Assembly (NCBI RefSeq): GCF_018224885.1
Contig: NZ_JAGTXB010000010.1
Span: 240,246-304,245 of the forward strand
From: Chitinophaga hostae
GTDB taxonomy: Bacteria > Bacteroidota > Bacteroidia > Chitinophagales > Chitinophagaceae
Direction of reading: 5' to 3'
Length of the DNA stretch: 64,000 nucleotides
Below are positions 41,708 to 51,365 of this stretch, piece by piece. Every line of letters starts with the position of its first letter. The stretch's first letter is position 1. A program made the translations under genes and the position numbers. Under the pieces are notes generated by a model. That model was given only the letters and a program-made list of their open reading frames with translations. It did no database searches and had not been told where the DNA came from.

Positions 41708-42007
41708 CTATATGCTATCATATTTCCCTGTTTTTTCTTCCATGGTTACATCCTCGTCTTTTCTTATCTGCATTTTTATATACACCAGTAACTGGGAAGC
41801 GCCGGCTTTAAAACAGACTTCCTGCGCTTTTTGCACGACTTCCATCAGCTCCTCATACGTTCCTTCCATCACCGTTTCAAACGGACATACCCTGTATTTT
41901 ACCCCTGATGCCTGGATAACAGCGATGGCTTCATCCACTACCGCATAAACCTGCTCAGACGGTACAGAAGGAAGGATTTGCAGGGCTAAATTGATCTTTT
42001 TACTCAT
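41708..42007 (-). CDS. MTH1187/YkoF-like thiamine-binding protein
   Basis: 99 residues, typical length. Sequence NLALQILPSVPSEQVYAVVD, then SGVKYRVCPFETVMEGTYEE, matches the MTH1187/DUF77 ferredoxin-like family, whose members bind thiamine or its analogue hydroxymethylpyrimidine. No thiamine synthesis or transport gene is nearby, so its pathway is unclear. No TPP riboswitch was seen upstream. Confidence 0.88.
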   Translation of the reverse strand: MSKKINLALQILPSVPSEQVYAVVDEAIAVIQASGVKYRVCPFETVMEGTYEELMEVVQKAQEVCFKAGASQLLVYIKMQIRKDEDVTMEEKTGKYDSI

Positions 42008-42292
42008 TTTTATACCTGTTTACAAATTATTGATTATTAATAAAATACAAAATTTATCTACTGCGTTAGTTTAAATAAAACGTCGTTAATTTAAGAATAA
42101 AACGCGCACTCCTGATTTAAAATGTGGTTTTATATTACAGTGATGCTTTAACAGTTAACACATACAATACTATAAATCAAGCATTTAATATCTTTATAAA
42201 AACTAAAAATACCGAAAAATGCAACAGCCTGATTTTACTTACGTATAAAAAATATTTCGCATTTAAACCCAGCCATTTTGGGGTAAAAATAC
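42008..42292. other. AT-rich intergenic region
   Basis: No supported gene. A 68-codon frame at 42124-42330 has low-complexity, lysine-rich content and runs through the terminator, so it is not called. The stretch probably holds the promoter of the thiamine-binding gene, but no convincing -7 box was identified. Confidence 0.3.
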
Positions 42293-42326
42293 GAAGACAA
42301 CACCTTAGGATAACGGTGTTGTCTTC
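42293..42326. terminator. Terminator hairpin after the FkbM-type methyltransferase gene
   Basis: GAAGACAACACC (42293-42304) pairs perfectly with GGTGTTGTCTTC (42315-42326) around a 10-nt loop; minus-strand GTATTTTT follows. Confidence 0.75.
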
Positions 42327-42348
42327 TTAAAAAGATGGCGGACGGTAA

Positions 42349-43146
42349 TTATTTTTTAGTGGCCAGGTAGTTGAACTCATCAATTCTTTCAAAGGCAAAA
42401 TTGGCTAACGAACTCAATTTATCGTTTACAGTATTGTCCCCTTCATAACGCTCAAAAATAATACGAAGGTTGGGGGTTTGTTGAATAAATTGCCTGGCTC
42501 CTTCCAGCACTTCTGTTTCCATTCCCTCCACATCCAGTTTTACCACCAGCTGACTACCTGGTGCAAATCCAAGTTGAGGTATCAGATCATCCAGTCGTTC
42601 GATCGCGATATTGCCCTCATTCGGATTATCTCGGTCAATGTAACTGGATCCGGTAACGGTGGTCATCACATTAAAGTTAACCTTCTCCTGCTTGCTGCCT
42701 AAACCACAGGGAAAGAGCTTTACTTTATCAGCCACATTGTTCAACCTTATATTATCTTCCACGGCTTTAAAATTCACCGGCTCAAAGGCTACACAGGGTA
42801 CCCCCATGCCCGCCAGCCAGATATCATACTCCCCGATGCAGGCGCCAATATCAATAAAGCCGTCCAGCTTGCCAAGGTTCAGCTGTTGCTTCAGATATTT
42901 ACGGATCTCTATTTCATAAGCATAGTTAATGAACTGAAAGTCGGTAGTGCCTTCCCGGATCCTGAAATGCCCCATCGCAGAGGTAGCATTCCAGCTTTGC
43001 AGAGTTGGCTTATTTAACAATACAAGTTTAAGAGAAGCCTGAAGAGATTTCCAATCGTTGTAGCGGATATATTCGCCAAAGTAAGCAAGGTACTTTTTGT
43101 ATTTAGAAAGATTTCTCCAGGACGGATAATAGGCTTGATCTTTCAT
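42349..43146 (-). CDS. FkbM-family SAM methyltransferase
   Basis: 265 residues from the ATG at 43146. A longer in-frame start (43194) overlaps a TAAATTTA-like promoter box. Motif I GFIDIGACIGEYDIWLAG, acidic VAFEPVNFKAVE, and the FkbM hallmark VVKLDVEGMETEVLEGA are present. FkbM enzymes O-methylate sugars or polyketides. At the edge of the glycan cluster it probably methylates a surface polysaccharide. Confidence 0.9.
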   Translation of the reverse strand: MKDQAYYPSWRNLSKYKKYLAYFGEYIRYNDWKSLQASLKLVLLNKPTLQSWNATSAMGHFRIREGTTDFQFINYAYEIEIRKYLKQQLNLGKLDGFIDIGACIGEYDIWLAGMGVPCVAFEPVNFKAVEDNIRLNNVADKVKLFPCGLGSKQEKVNFNVMTTVTGSSYIDRDNPNEGNIAIERLDDLIPQLGFAPGSQLVVKLDVEGMETEVLEGARQFIQQTPNLRIIFERYEGDNTVNDKLSSLANFAFERIDEFNYLATKK

Positions 43147-43285
43147 AACTAAGGGAGTTTGACTAAATTTACAAATAAAATAGGGAAGCTGCAATCCCCT
43201 ATGGACTTAAGCTTCCCGTATTTTATGTTTTTTTTAAGCCTCGAAAAGTTGCGCTACAAATTCATTTTTAGTAACTCCCTGACAA

Positions 43286-44806
43286 TCATTTTTTCTTCCA
43301 CTTTACTTCATAAAGATCTTTACGCATATCTTTTTTTGTTTGCACACTTCCAAAGGCATGCAGCTCTTTCAGCAGCACCAGGTCTACGTCCGCAATCACT
43401 ACCATTTCTGTATTCGGAGTGGATTCCGCCTTTATGCCAGTAACCGGAAAGGCAAAATCGGAAGGGGTGAACACCGAGGATTGTGCGTATTGTAAATCCA
43501 TATTGTTGACCTTGGGCAGGTTTCCAATGCATCCTGCAATGGCCACGTAACATTCATTTTCAACTGCCCTTGCCTGCGCACAAAAGCGAACCCGGTTATA
43601 GGCATGTTGTGTATCCGTCATGAAAGGCACGAACAGGATCTGCATTCCCTGCTCCGCCAGGATACGGGATGGTTCCGGAAACTCTACGTCATAACAGATC
43701 TGAATACCTATTTTACCACAATCCGTGTCAAACACTTTTATCTCACTGCCGCCTTTAATACCCCAGGCGGATACTTCTCCGGGGGTGGGATGCATTTTGA
43801 TATACTGTTCGTAGGTACCATCACGCCTGCAGAGATAAGAGATATTGTATAATCCCTCGCCGATCACAATGGGCATACTCCCCGAGATAATATTTACGTT
43901 GTAGGCCACCGCATGTTGCTGGAAAATTTCCCGCAGCCGGTCGGTGTATTTTGCCACTCCTCTGATAGCGCCCGCGGGGTCCATCTGGTTAAATTCCTGC
44001 ATCAGCGGGGAGTTGAATAGTTCAGGGAATACCACGAAATCTGATCCGTAATCGCTCACCGCATCAATAAAATACTCCACCTGCTGAAGGAACCCATCCA
44101 GGTTGCCATAATCCCGCATCTGCCATTGCACTAACCCGATGCGGACAGTGGATTTATTATAGCGGATAGTGTCCAGGTCTTTCTCATAATAAATATTGAA
44201 CCACTGCAACAAGGTAGCGAAGCCCATCGATGCCTCATCGTTCGGCAGGTAGTTCTTTAGTATTTTCTTTACCGTAAAATCATTGGAAAACTGGAAGGTC
44301 AATGTAGGATCATAAATCTCCCTGTCCTGCACCTTCTCTATGTATTCCCTCGGCGATAGTTTGTCGGCATACTTCTCATAATTGGGAATACGGCCACCTG
44401 CCACAATCCCTTCCAGGTTCAACTGCTCACAAAGACTTTTCCGCGCGTCATATAAGCGGCGGGCCAGTCTTTTACCCCTGTAGTCCGGATGTACAAACAC
44501 CTCAATACCATAAAGCGTATCACCTTTAGGGTTATGGGTATTAAAAGTATAATAGCCCGTAATCTGCTCATAGGTATGACTATCGCCAAATTTATCGTAG
44601 TCTACAATAATCGCCAGCGCGCAGCCCACCACTTTATCATTCACCGTAACGGCTATCTGCCCCTCGGGAAAAAGCTTGATCAGTCTTTGAATGGTTGGCT
44701 CCCTCCAATAACTACCGGCCATATCTGCATAGGCAGATACCATAGATTCTTTCAGATCCAGGTAATCTTCCACGGTTAACGTCCTGATTTCAATTGTTTC
44801 CGACAT
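43286..44806 (-). CDS. Bifunctional GNAT acetyltransferase / carbon-nitrogen hydrolase
   Basis: 506 residues. GNAT half (about 5-150) with acetyl-CoA site VHPDYRGKRLARRLYD; nitrilase half (about 220-500) with the complete catalytic triad Glu262 (FPELF), Lys337 (YIKMHPTPGE) and Cys371 (QICYDVEFPE). Fusions of this order occur in several bacteria, but their substrate is not established. The fusion suggests one active site makes or removes an amide acted on by the other. No operon partner; upstream is divergent to a glycosyltransferase gene. Confidence 0.93.
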   Translation of the reverse strand: MSETIEIRTLTVEDYLDLKESMVSAYADMAGSYWREPTIQRLIKLFPEGQIAVTVNDKVVGCALAIIVDYDKFGDSHTYEQITGYYTFNTHNPKGDTLYGIEVFVHPDYRGKRLARRLYDARKSLCEQLNLEGIVAGGRIPNYEKYADKLSPREYIEKVQDREIYDPTLTFQFSNDFTVKKILKNYLPNDEASMGFATLLQWFNIYYEKDLDTIRYNKSTVRIGLVQWQMRDYGNLDGFLQQVEYFIDAVSDYGSDFVVFPELFNSPLMQEFNQMDPAGAIRGVAKYTDRLREIFQQHAVAYNVNIISGSMPIVIGEGLYNISYLCRRDGTYEQYIKMHPTPGEVSAWGIKGGSEIKVFDTDCGKIGIQICYDVEFPEPSRILAEQGMQILFVPFMTDTQHAYNRVRFCAQARAVENECYVAIAGCIGNLPKVNNMDLQYAQSSVFTPSDFAFPVTGIKAESTPNTEMVVIADVDLVLLKELHAFGSVQTKKDMRKDLYEVKWKKK

Positions 44807-44981
44807 AATGCGATTTTCTTTTTTTAAGTAAACACCGGTTCCTGAATGACTTATTCAATAATATTGAAAATTTTATTTACTTTGTGCTTTAATTTACCGA
44901 CTGCAATAATTTAACCATACCCCAGGTAAACCTTACCTTATATTATTATTCAAACCGATACACTTTTTAGACCTTACTACT

Positions 44982-46184
44982 GTGCCTTTAATTCAAAACA
45001 GAGATATAGTCATTATAGGGCTTCAGCAATGGTATACCGCTATTGGCAGCAACTGTAAAAATATTGCGCAGGAATTTGCCCGGCATAACAGGGTGTTATA
45101 TATAAATGCTCCGTTAGACCGGCGTACCATATTAAATGGGAAAAACGATCCTCATGTGCAGTATCACCTCAATACCAGGGATAAAAAAGTACCTCCTATA
45201 ATACAGATAAGCGAAAACTTATGGAACTTCTATCCTTCCGTGGTGCTGGAATCTGTTAACTGGCTGCCCTTTACGCCGCTTTTCTCCTGGTTTAACAAAC
45301 GAAATAACCGGAAGTTCGCCGACAGTATCAAAGAAGCGGTAGCTGAGATGGATTTTAAAGATATCATTCTCTTTAATGATAATGACATTTTCAGGGGTTA
45401 CTACCTGAAAGAGTTCCTGCAACCCGAACATTATGTGTATTACAGCAGGGACTATTTGCTAGGCGTACCTTACTGGCATAAACACGGACAACTGCTTGAA
45501 CCACGGCACATCGCCAAAGCAGATGTGGCGGTGGCTAATTCATTGTACCTGGCAGACATGCTTCGGCAATACAACCCTTCCAGCTTTTATGTTGGTCAGG
45601 GTTGCGACCTGCGTCTTTTCGACGCCACCGTAAAACACCCGGTTCCCCCGGATGTACCAACAGGGAGCGGACCGGTAATAGGATATGTGGGCGCGCTGAA
45701 ATCGCTGCGGCTTGATATTTCTACCCTGTTGAAAATAGCCAGGGAGCGGCCGGAATGGAAGCTGGTGTTGGTGGGGCCTGAAGACGAAGATTTCCTTCAG
45801 TCTGAACTGCACCGTTTACCGAATGTTTACTTCACCGGTAAAAAGGAGGTGCCGGAGCTTCCGGCATATGTGCAGTCTTTTGATGTATGCATCAATCCCC
45901 AGATATTAAATGTGGTAACCGTAGGTAACTATCCGTTAAAGATTGATGAATACCTGGCGATGGGTAAACCGGTGGTAGCTACGGCCACCAAAACCATGGA
46001 GTTGTTCAGGGATTATGTATACCTGGCTGCTACACCGGACGATTATATTCCGTTGATAGAAAAAGCGTTGTCAGAAAATACCGATTCGTTGACGGCCAGG
46101 CGTATCCAATTTGCGGGCACCCATACCTGGGAAAATTCCGTAGCAGCTATTTACCAGGCCATCTTAACCACTCCCGGCAATTAG
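44982..46184 (+). CDS. GT4-like glycosyltransferase
   Basis: 400 residues. GT-B fold: an N-terminal half with IVIIGLQQWYTAIGSNCKNI and a C-terminal nucleotide-sugar site with GPVIGYVGALKS, WKLVLVGPEDED and the E-rich DEYLAMGKPVVATATKTME. The start is GTG at 44982; no ATG or TTG nearby gives the typical first strand. No membrane segment. It begins a plus-strand pair with the acyltransferase gene 2 bp downstream. Sugar unknown. Confidence 0.88.
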   Translation: MPLIQNRDIVIIGLQQWYTAIGSNCKNIAQEFARHNRVLYINAPLDRRTILNGKNDPHVQYHLNTRDKKVPPIIQISENLWNFYPSVVLESVNWLPFTPLFSWFNKRNNRKFADSIKEAVAEMDFKDIILFNDNDIFRGYYLKEFLQPEHYVYYSRDYLLGVPYWHKHGQLLEPRHIAKADVAVANSLYLADMLRQYNPSSFYVGQGCDLRLFDATVKHPVPPDVPTGSGPVIGYVGALKSLRLDISTLLKIARERPEWKLVLVGPEDEDFLQSELHRLPNVYFTGKKEVPELPAYVQSFDVCINPQILNVVTVGNYPLKIDEYLAMGKPVVATATKTMELFRDYVYLAATPDDYIPLIEKALSENTDSLTARRIQFAGTHTWENSVAAIYQAILTTPGN

Positions 46185-46186
46185 TT

Positions 46187-46801
46187 ATGAGTATTACAGA
46201 TAAAATAAAGCAACATCCCGGATTGAAGCAGCTGGCATTGTACCTGCTGATGCCTAAAAACCAGGCACGTCCCCGGAAATGGGTACAGCTGTTTATTAAT
46301 CCATTCAAACATAAAAAAGGAAAGGGTTCACTGATCAGGAGAAGAACCAGGATGGATGTACTTCCGTTTAATACGTTTACCCTTGGCCGTTATTCCACCA
46401 TTGAAGATTTTGCTACTGTTAATAATGGTATGGGCGCAGTGATTATAGGCGATCATACCAGGATAGGAATAGGCAATGTATTAATTGGTCCCGTTCGTAT
46501 AGGGAATAACGTTATACTGGCGCAAAACATAGTATTATCAGGACTTAACCACGGCTACACTGATCCCGATGTCCCGATATCCCTGCAGCCCTGTTCTGTA
46601 GGCGAAATTGTAGTGGAAGATGATTGCTGGATCGGCGCCAACAGCGTAATCACCGCCGGCGTTACCATAGGCCGGCACTCCGTAGTAGCCGGCGGCAGCG
46701 TAGTTACCAAAAACGTTCCCCCCTACACGGTAGTAGCAGGCAACCCGGCCCGCCCTATCCGCCAGTACCGGCCATCGACCGGTACCTGGGAAAAGATCTA
46801 A
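46187..46801 (+). CDS. Hexapeptide-repeat (left-handed beta-helix) acetyltransferase
   Basis: 204 residues. Repeated [LIV]-G-x4 hexapeptides (IGDHTRIGIGNVLIGPVRIG, IGANSVITAGVTIGRHSVV) with a typical ending VPPYTVVAGNPARPIRQY. The insert SGLNHGYTDPDVP carries the likely catalytic His. Acetylates a sugar of the surface glycan, or acts like serine/maltose O-acetyltransferases. Its stop codon overlaps the stop of the convergent PKD protein gene by 4 bp. Confidence 0.9.
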   Translation: MSITDKIKQHPGLKQLALYLLMPKNQARPRKWVQLFINPFKHKKGKGSLIRRRTRMDVLPFNTFTLGRYSTIEDFATVNNGMGAVIIGDHTRIGIGNVLIGPVRIGNNVILAQNIVLSGLNHGYTDPDVPISLQPCSVGEIVVEDDCWIGANSVITAGVTIGRHSVVAGGSVVTKNVPPYTVVAGNPARPIRQYRPSTGTWEKI

Positions 46802-49800
46802 TCAGCCAGTTTTATAAAATGTCCGCTCCAACGGAAATGCTTGTCCTCTCCTTTTATCTCCATAGTATAATGACCATTGGGAAGGTTGTCGATATTGATT
46901 TCTGTCTGGAACGAGTCGGGTGTGGTGTACCTCACACGCTGATACATCCTTCCATTCATATCAATGATGGTGACCGTCAAAGGACTGTTACCCGTTCTGG
47001 CTACGTGCAGCCATATACGGTGCGCAGCAGGATTGGGGAACAGGCGCGCTGAATCCTCCATGTGGATATCCGGTCCGGATGCAATTACTCTCACATTAAA
47101 GACAGCGGTGGACGTTGCCTGCTTATCGTCCGTTACGGTGAGCTGGAACTGATAATCACCCGCCTTCATGCCTTTGATCAATGTTTGGGCCCTGTCAGTA
47201 TTTACAATTTCTGCTTCTGAAGGTCCGGTCAACTGTGACCAGGCATATGCCACAATGCTGCCATCGCTGTCGTAGGAAGGACTACCATCTGCAAAGATGG
47301 CATCAACCGGTAATTGTATAGTTCTATCGCCGGTGGTTACCGCTACTGGTGGCTTATTTACCACTACCGCCGGTAACACGGTTACATTTACCGTAGCAGT
47401 AGCTGTTGCCTGTTTATCATCTGTTACCGTGAGCTGGTAAGTATATGTACCTGCTACCAGGTCGTTAATGGTCGTTCTGGCCTGACCGGCAGTGGCAATA
47501 CTTCCTCCTGCAGGACCTGCTGTCTTCTTCCACTGCCAGGCAGTAATCTGTCCGTCGGGATCAGTGGACCCGCTTCCATCGAGCATGGCCGTGTTAACCG
47601 GCAACTGCACCTGGATATTAACTCCCGCATTGGCTACCGGTGGCTGATTGGGCACCACCGCAGGCAGCACTACTACGTTCACACTAGCACTGCTGCTTCC
47701 TCCATCATTATCTGTTACCGTGAGCTGGAAAGTATAGGTACCTTCCTGCAGGTTATTGGCATTTGTTTTAGCTGCGCTTGCAGCAGTAAGATCTCCACCG
47801 GCCGGACCTGCGGTTTTCTGCCATAGCCAGGTGGTAATTTGTCCGTCGGCATCGGTAGATCCGCTCCCATCCAGCGACGCGGTATTTGCAGGCAGCTGCA
47901 CCTGGATATTATTTCCCGCGTTGGCTACCGGTGGCTTGTTAGGCACTATAGCCGGCAACACCACTACGTTTACCGTAGCGCTATTACTCCCGCCATCGTT
48001 ATCGGTTACCGTGAGCTGGAAAGTATAGGTACCTTCCTGCAGGTTGTTGACATTTGTTTTAGCGGCAGCGGCAGCAGTAAGATCCCCACCCGCCGGACCT
48101 GCGGTTTTCTGCCATAGCCAGGTAGTAATTTGTCCGTCGGCATCTGTAGATCCGCTCCCATCCAGCGCCGCTGTATTTGCAGGCAGCTGCACCTGGATAT
48201 TATTTCCGGCGTTGGCTACCGGTGGCTTGTTGGGCACTATAGCCGGCAACACCACTACGTTTACCGTAGCGCTATTACTCCCGCCATCGTTATCGGTTAC
48301 CGTGAGCTGGAAAGTATAAGTACCTTCCTGCAAGTTGTTGACATTTGTTTTAGCGGCAGCAGCAGCAGTAAGATCTCCACCGGCCGGACCTGCGGTTTTC
48401 TGCCATAGCCAGGTGGTAATTTGTCCGTCGGCATCTGTAGATCCGCTTCCATCCAACGATGCCGTGTTTGCAGGCAACTGCACCTGGATGCTGTTCCCGG
48501 CGTTGGCCACCGGTAATTTATTCGCAGCCGGTTTCACGGTTACGGTTACACGGGCAGCACCTGTGAGGCCTTTATTATCGGTAACGGTAAGTTCGAATAT
48601 GTAAGTTCCGGCAGCGAGACCGGTTACATTGGTTTTCGCAGTGATAGCGCTTGCAATAGTACCGGCTGCAGGGCCGCTTATTTTCTTCCATGCATAGCTC
48701 TGGATGGTGCTGCCACCGGTTCCGGCAGAAGCAGATCCGTCCAGTGAAGTATTGTCGACCGGTAAAGTGATGGTTACATCAGATCCTGCATTTGCCAATG
48801 GCGGTGAAGTGGTACCGTCCTTCATTTCGAATGCACCCACATCATACTTTAATTGTTGCGGACGTGGAGTGCTGTCGTAGTCTGTATTCAAACTAAAATC
48901 ACTCATATCCCTGCCGGTATTTACTGCAGGTGACGTGGGCAGCAGGTGATAATTTTTACTGGTACTGTCTGTAAAGCCCGCGGCGAGTTGGCTCGGATAA
49001 CACAGGTTGTTGCTAAACAGCAACTTAATAGGCTGATCACCCTTTATATACATTCCCTTTGAAGGATAGTCGTAAGCAGTTCCTTTTTCCACCATCAGGT
49101 TATTATAAACCTGGTGGCCAATGGGAGTTTGGTAAGCAAAAATTTTGATACCATTCGACCCATTGTCGGTGTTTACAATGGTATTGTTATAAATAACAGC
49201 TGCCGGAGGTGGAAAGAGATCCGGTGTGGTATTGGCTGGAATTTTATCTGATACATTGATGCCTTCATAGTAAATATCAGAGATCAGGTTGTTATAGATC
49301 TGGCTTACACCAGAACCAAAGATGGTAACTCCCGGCATGTACCCCTTTGAAATATAGTTGTTATATACTTTGAGACTGGAGCCGGAGCCAACCAGGATGC
49401 CATAACCCTGTGCAGAGTTCTGGGACATTCCGTAATTAATGATCTTGTTGCTGTACACGCGGTTGTCTCCATTCTTTGCCATGGAGATCTGCATAGCGTC
49501 GCTACCAATATTTTCGAGATAGTTGTCGTATACCTGGATATTTTCTATCCAGTGTGAGCGCATGTCGGTGCAGGTGCCTTCTGTCCAGAAATAATGTGTG
49601 TTCCCGATATAGAAGCCTTCCCATAAGGAATTCAGGCATTTGATGTGATGTATTTTCACATTCTTCATTACAAAGCTCCCTTCCAGGTACTGTGGCTGTG
49701 CGCAGGATTGCAGGGTTTTAGCCTGTAACATGATGCCCCCGTCATGAATGAATATATTATGTACATCGAAGTCAGAACTTCCTACACCAAGTGTAAGACC

Positions 49801-50985
49801 AAAGATCTGTAAACCGGTGATGTTGGTGCCATTGAGGTCAAAACCGTATTCATAGTTTTTGTCGCCGCTCCCGCTGATTTCCACAAACCGGCAGGTAGGC
49901 GCGTTAAACACGGCTGCGGTGCCCTGGTTTTTAACCCCCAGTTTTACCTGTCCTCCACAGTTGGTGATTACAATCGGTTTTGCTGCAGTACCGGTGAGGT
50001 TCCCCAGGTGCAGGTACTCGTACTCCCCTGCAGGGATGCACAAGGTATCTCCGGGCTTAACACCCAAAGTAGTCATGGCATTCGGATAATACATTTCCGC
50101 GCGCCCGTTGGCCGTGTTGGTCATGGGCACTACAATACGTTTTCCCCCGGTAACAGGAGGTGGTGTTACGGGTGAGTCTACAGGTGGTACTGTTCCATTT
50201 TTGGAATATTGCAGCATCCACTCGTACATATTCATGTTGTTCTCCTTATAGGCAGGGTCATAGGCTTTGGTCCAGGCATCGTGGCCGGTGGCATCAAAAA
50301 CGGTGATCTTTGCCAACGGATTGGGTGCGGGTATGGTGGCGTCAATATATTTTACCCAGTTAATGGAATAGTCTGTAGGTACGTTGGGATCTACTTTATT
50401 ATGAAACGCCCAGATGGGAGTATTGTTAGATGCGATGTTGGCTGCCAGCGCGGTGGTGGGAGGATAATAACCGCATACTACCGCTGAAGCAGCAAATGCC
50501 TTTGCCTCTGTTTTATTTTCGCTGAGGGCTCCCCAGGTTTCGCCGCCCCCCATACTTAACCCGGTTATGTAGATCCGGTTAACGTCAACATCATACTTTG
50601 AAAGCAGGTAGTTCTTAAATTTGATGGCATCGGCAGAACCGGGCCAGGTATTGAATTGCGGAGAAATAACGATGAAAGAATAGGTCTGGTTATTTACGGT
50701 GAAGCTAACAGGAAATTTTCCCTGTGCTATTACTTTCGGAACCCCATTATTTAATACTGCGGAAAGTGGCGCACCATTGCTGGCCAGTTCACCTACTCCA
50801 TGGAAGAAAATGATGAGCGGATATTTTTTCCCGCTGCCTGGAGTATACCCGGCGGGAAGATATTCATAGAACCCTTTTATATTCGGCATCGTTGGATCAC
50901 TAAAAGATCTGGCAGTTTGTACCTGCGCAAAACTCCCGGGGGATCCAAAAAACAATAAAATCAAAATAGCGCTTAGCCTATACAT
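46798..50985 (-). CDS. Large secreted esterase-like / beta-helix / PKD protein with T9SS C-terminal sorting domain
   Basis: 1395 residues from the ATG at 50985; an upstream ATG adds 15 residues before the signal peptide (1-20, ending GSFAQ). Domains: serine-hydrolase (about 25-280) with FFHGVGE, nucleophile Ser144 in GLSMGGGETW and His in ATGHDAWTK; a right-handed parallel beta-helix (about 310-680); six PKD/REJ-like domains (about 730-1310), three nearly identical; and a type IX-like C-terminal sorting domain starting ARLFPNPAAHRIWLHV. It is presumably exported by T9SS, kept at or released from the surface, and acts on a glycan or polymer. The beta-helix suggests a carbohydrate target; no catalytic beta-helix residues were confirmed. 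Confidence 0.88.
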   Translation of the reverse strand: MYRLSAILILLFFGSPGSFAQVQTARSFSDPTMPNIKGFYEYLPAGYTPGSGKKYPLIIFFHGVGELASNGAPLSAVLNNGVPKVIAQGKFPVSFTVNNQTYSFIVISPQFNTWPGSADAIKFKNYLLSKYDVDVNRIYITGLSMGGGETWGALSENKTEAKAFAASAVVCGYYPPTTALAANIASNNTPIWAFHNKVDPNVPTDYSINWVKYIDATIPAPNPLAKITVFDATGHDAWTKAYDPAYKENNMNMYEWMLQYSKNGTVPPVDSPVTPPPVTGGKRIVVPMTNTANGRAEMYYPNAMTTLGVKPGDTLCIPAGEYEYLHLGNLTGTAAKPIVITNCGGQVKLGVKNQGTAAVFNAPTCRFVEISGSGDKNYEYGFDLNGTNITGLQIFGLTLGVGSSDFDVHNIFIHDGGIMLQAKTLQSCAQPQYLEGSFVMKNVKIHHIKCLNSLWEGFYIGNTHYFWTEGTCTDMRSHWIENIQVYDNYLENIGSDAMQISMAKNGDNRVYSNKIINYGMSQNSAQGYGILVGSGSSLKVYNNYISKGYMPGVTIFGSGVSQIYNNLISDIYYEGINVSDKIPANTTPDLFPPPAAVIYNNTIVNTDNGSNGIKIFAYQTPIGHQVYNNLMVEKGTAYDYPSKGMYIKGDQPIKLLFSNNLCYPSQLAAGFTDSTSKNYHLLPTSPAVNTGRDMSDFSLNTDYDSTPRPQQLKYDVGAFEMKDGTTSPPLANAGSDVTITLPVDNTSLDGSASAGTGGSTIQSYAWKKISGPAAGTIASAITAKTNVTGLAAGTYIFELTVTDNKGLTGAARVTVTVKPAANKLPVANAGNSIQVQLPANTASLDGSGSTDADGQITTWLWQKTAGPAGGDLTAAAAAKTNVNNLQEGTYTFQLTVTDNDGGSNSATVNVVVLPAIVPNKPPVANAGNNIQVQLPANTAALDGSGSTDADGQITTWLWQKTAGPAGGDLTAAAAAKTNVNNLQEGTYTFQLTVTDNDGGSNSATVNVVVLPAIVPNKPPVANAGNNIQVQLPANTASLDGSGSTDADGQITTWLWQKTAGPAGGDLTAASAAKTNANNLQEGTYTFQLTVTDNDGGSSSASVNVVVLPAVVPNQPPVANAGVNIQVQLPVNTAMLDGSGSTDPDGQITAWQWKKTAGPAGGSIATAGQARTTINDLVAGTYTYQLTVTDDKQATATATVNVTVLPAVVVNKPPVAVTTGDRTIQLPVDAIFADGSPSYDSDGSIVAYAWSQLTGPSEAEIVNTDRAQTLIKGMKAGDYQFQLTVTDDKQATSTAVFNVRVIASGPDIHMEDSARLFPNPAAHRIWLHVARTGNSPLTVTIIDMNGRMYQRVRYTTPDSFQTEINIDNLPNGHYTMEIKGEDKHFRWSGHFIKLAD
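47640..48510. repeat. Three near-identical 291-bp tandem repeats encoding PKD-like domains
   Basis: Within the large secreted protein gene, three consecutive 291-bp units share most bases, for example the block around 47945-48030 and its match 291 bp further on. Each encodes one 97-residue domain containing GSGSTDADGQITTWLWQKTA. Flanking PKD-like domains are clearly more diverged, so the three arose by recent duplication and could vary in number by recombination. Confidence 0.85.
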
Positions 50986-51365
50986 ATAGCGGTAAAAGGA
51001 TTGCCCTTGCAATAGCTGAAGGTTGATCATAAATATATGGCTTGCAATGTTTTAAAATTCTATTCTCATAGTTTCTCCTTAAAAATTCTCCAATAGAAGT
51101 CTTCTTTAATATTGCAAAGAAAGCTTTTTTTCTCATCACATAATTAAAAAATTTAACATATATGCGCACAATAAATAAAGTATAACTATTTTATATTTAT
51201 ACTTATTTGTTTATTTTCAATTTATAACAATTAATTGCTTATTAATTTTCAGTAAAAAAAACTACCTTTGCTTATTCGGTACACACTACTGGCCCCGGCA
51301 TCATTAACCTCATCCTATTAAAGACCATGATTTTATAATAATAGTACGCGTGTAATTATTGTTTC
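50986..51365. other. Divergent AT-rich intergenic region
   Basis: Holds the promoters of the large secreted protein (minus) and the flippase (plus), including a -7 box TACCTTTG at 51263-51270. No gene supported; a short frame at 50978-51169 is AT-driven. Confidence 0.5.
51263..51270 (+). promoter_or_regulatory. -7 box for the flippase operon
   Basis: TACCTTTG fits TAnnTTTG, 95 bp before the ATG at 51366. The nearest TTG (51235) is 25 bp upstream, slightly too far for a canonical -33. Confidence 0.5.

Noticed and set aside
42124..42330. 68-codon plus-strand frame
   Set aside because: AT-rich lysine-heavy product that runs through a terminator hairpin; no promoter or family.
47756..48604. Repeated plus-strand frames in the PKD region
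   Set aside because: Antisense of the tandem PKD repeats; their periodicity merely mirrors the 291-bp units.
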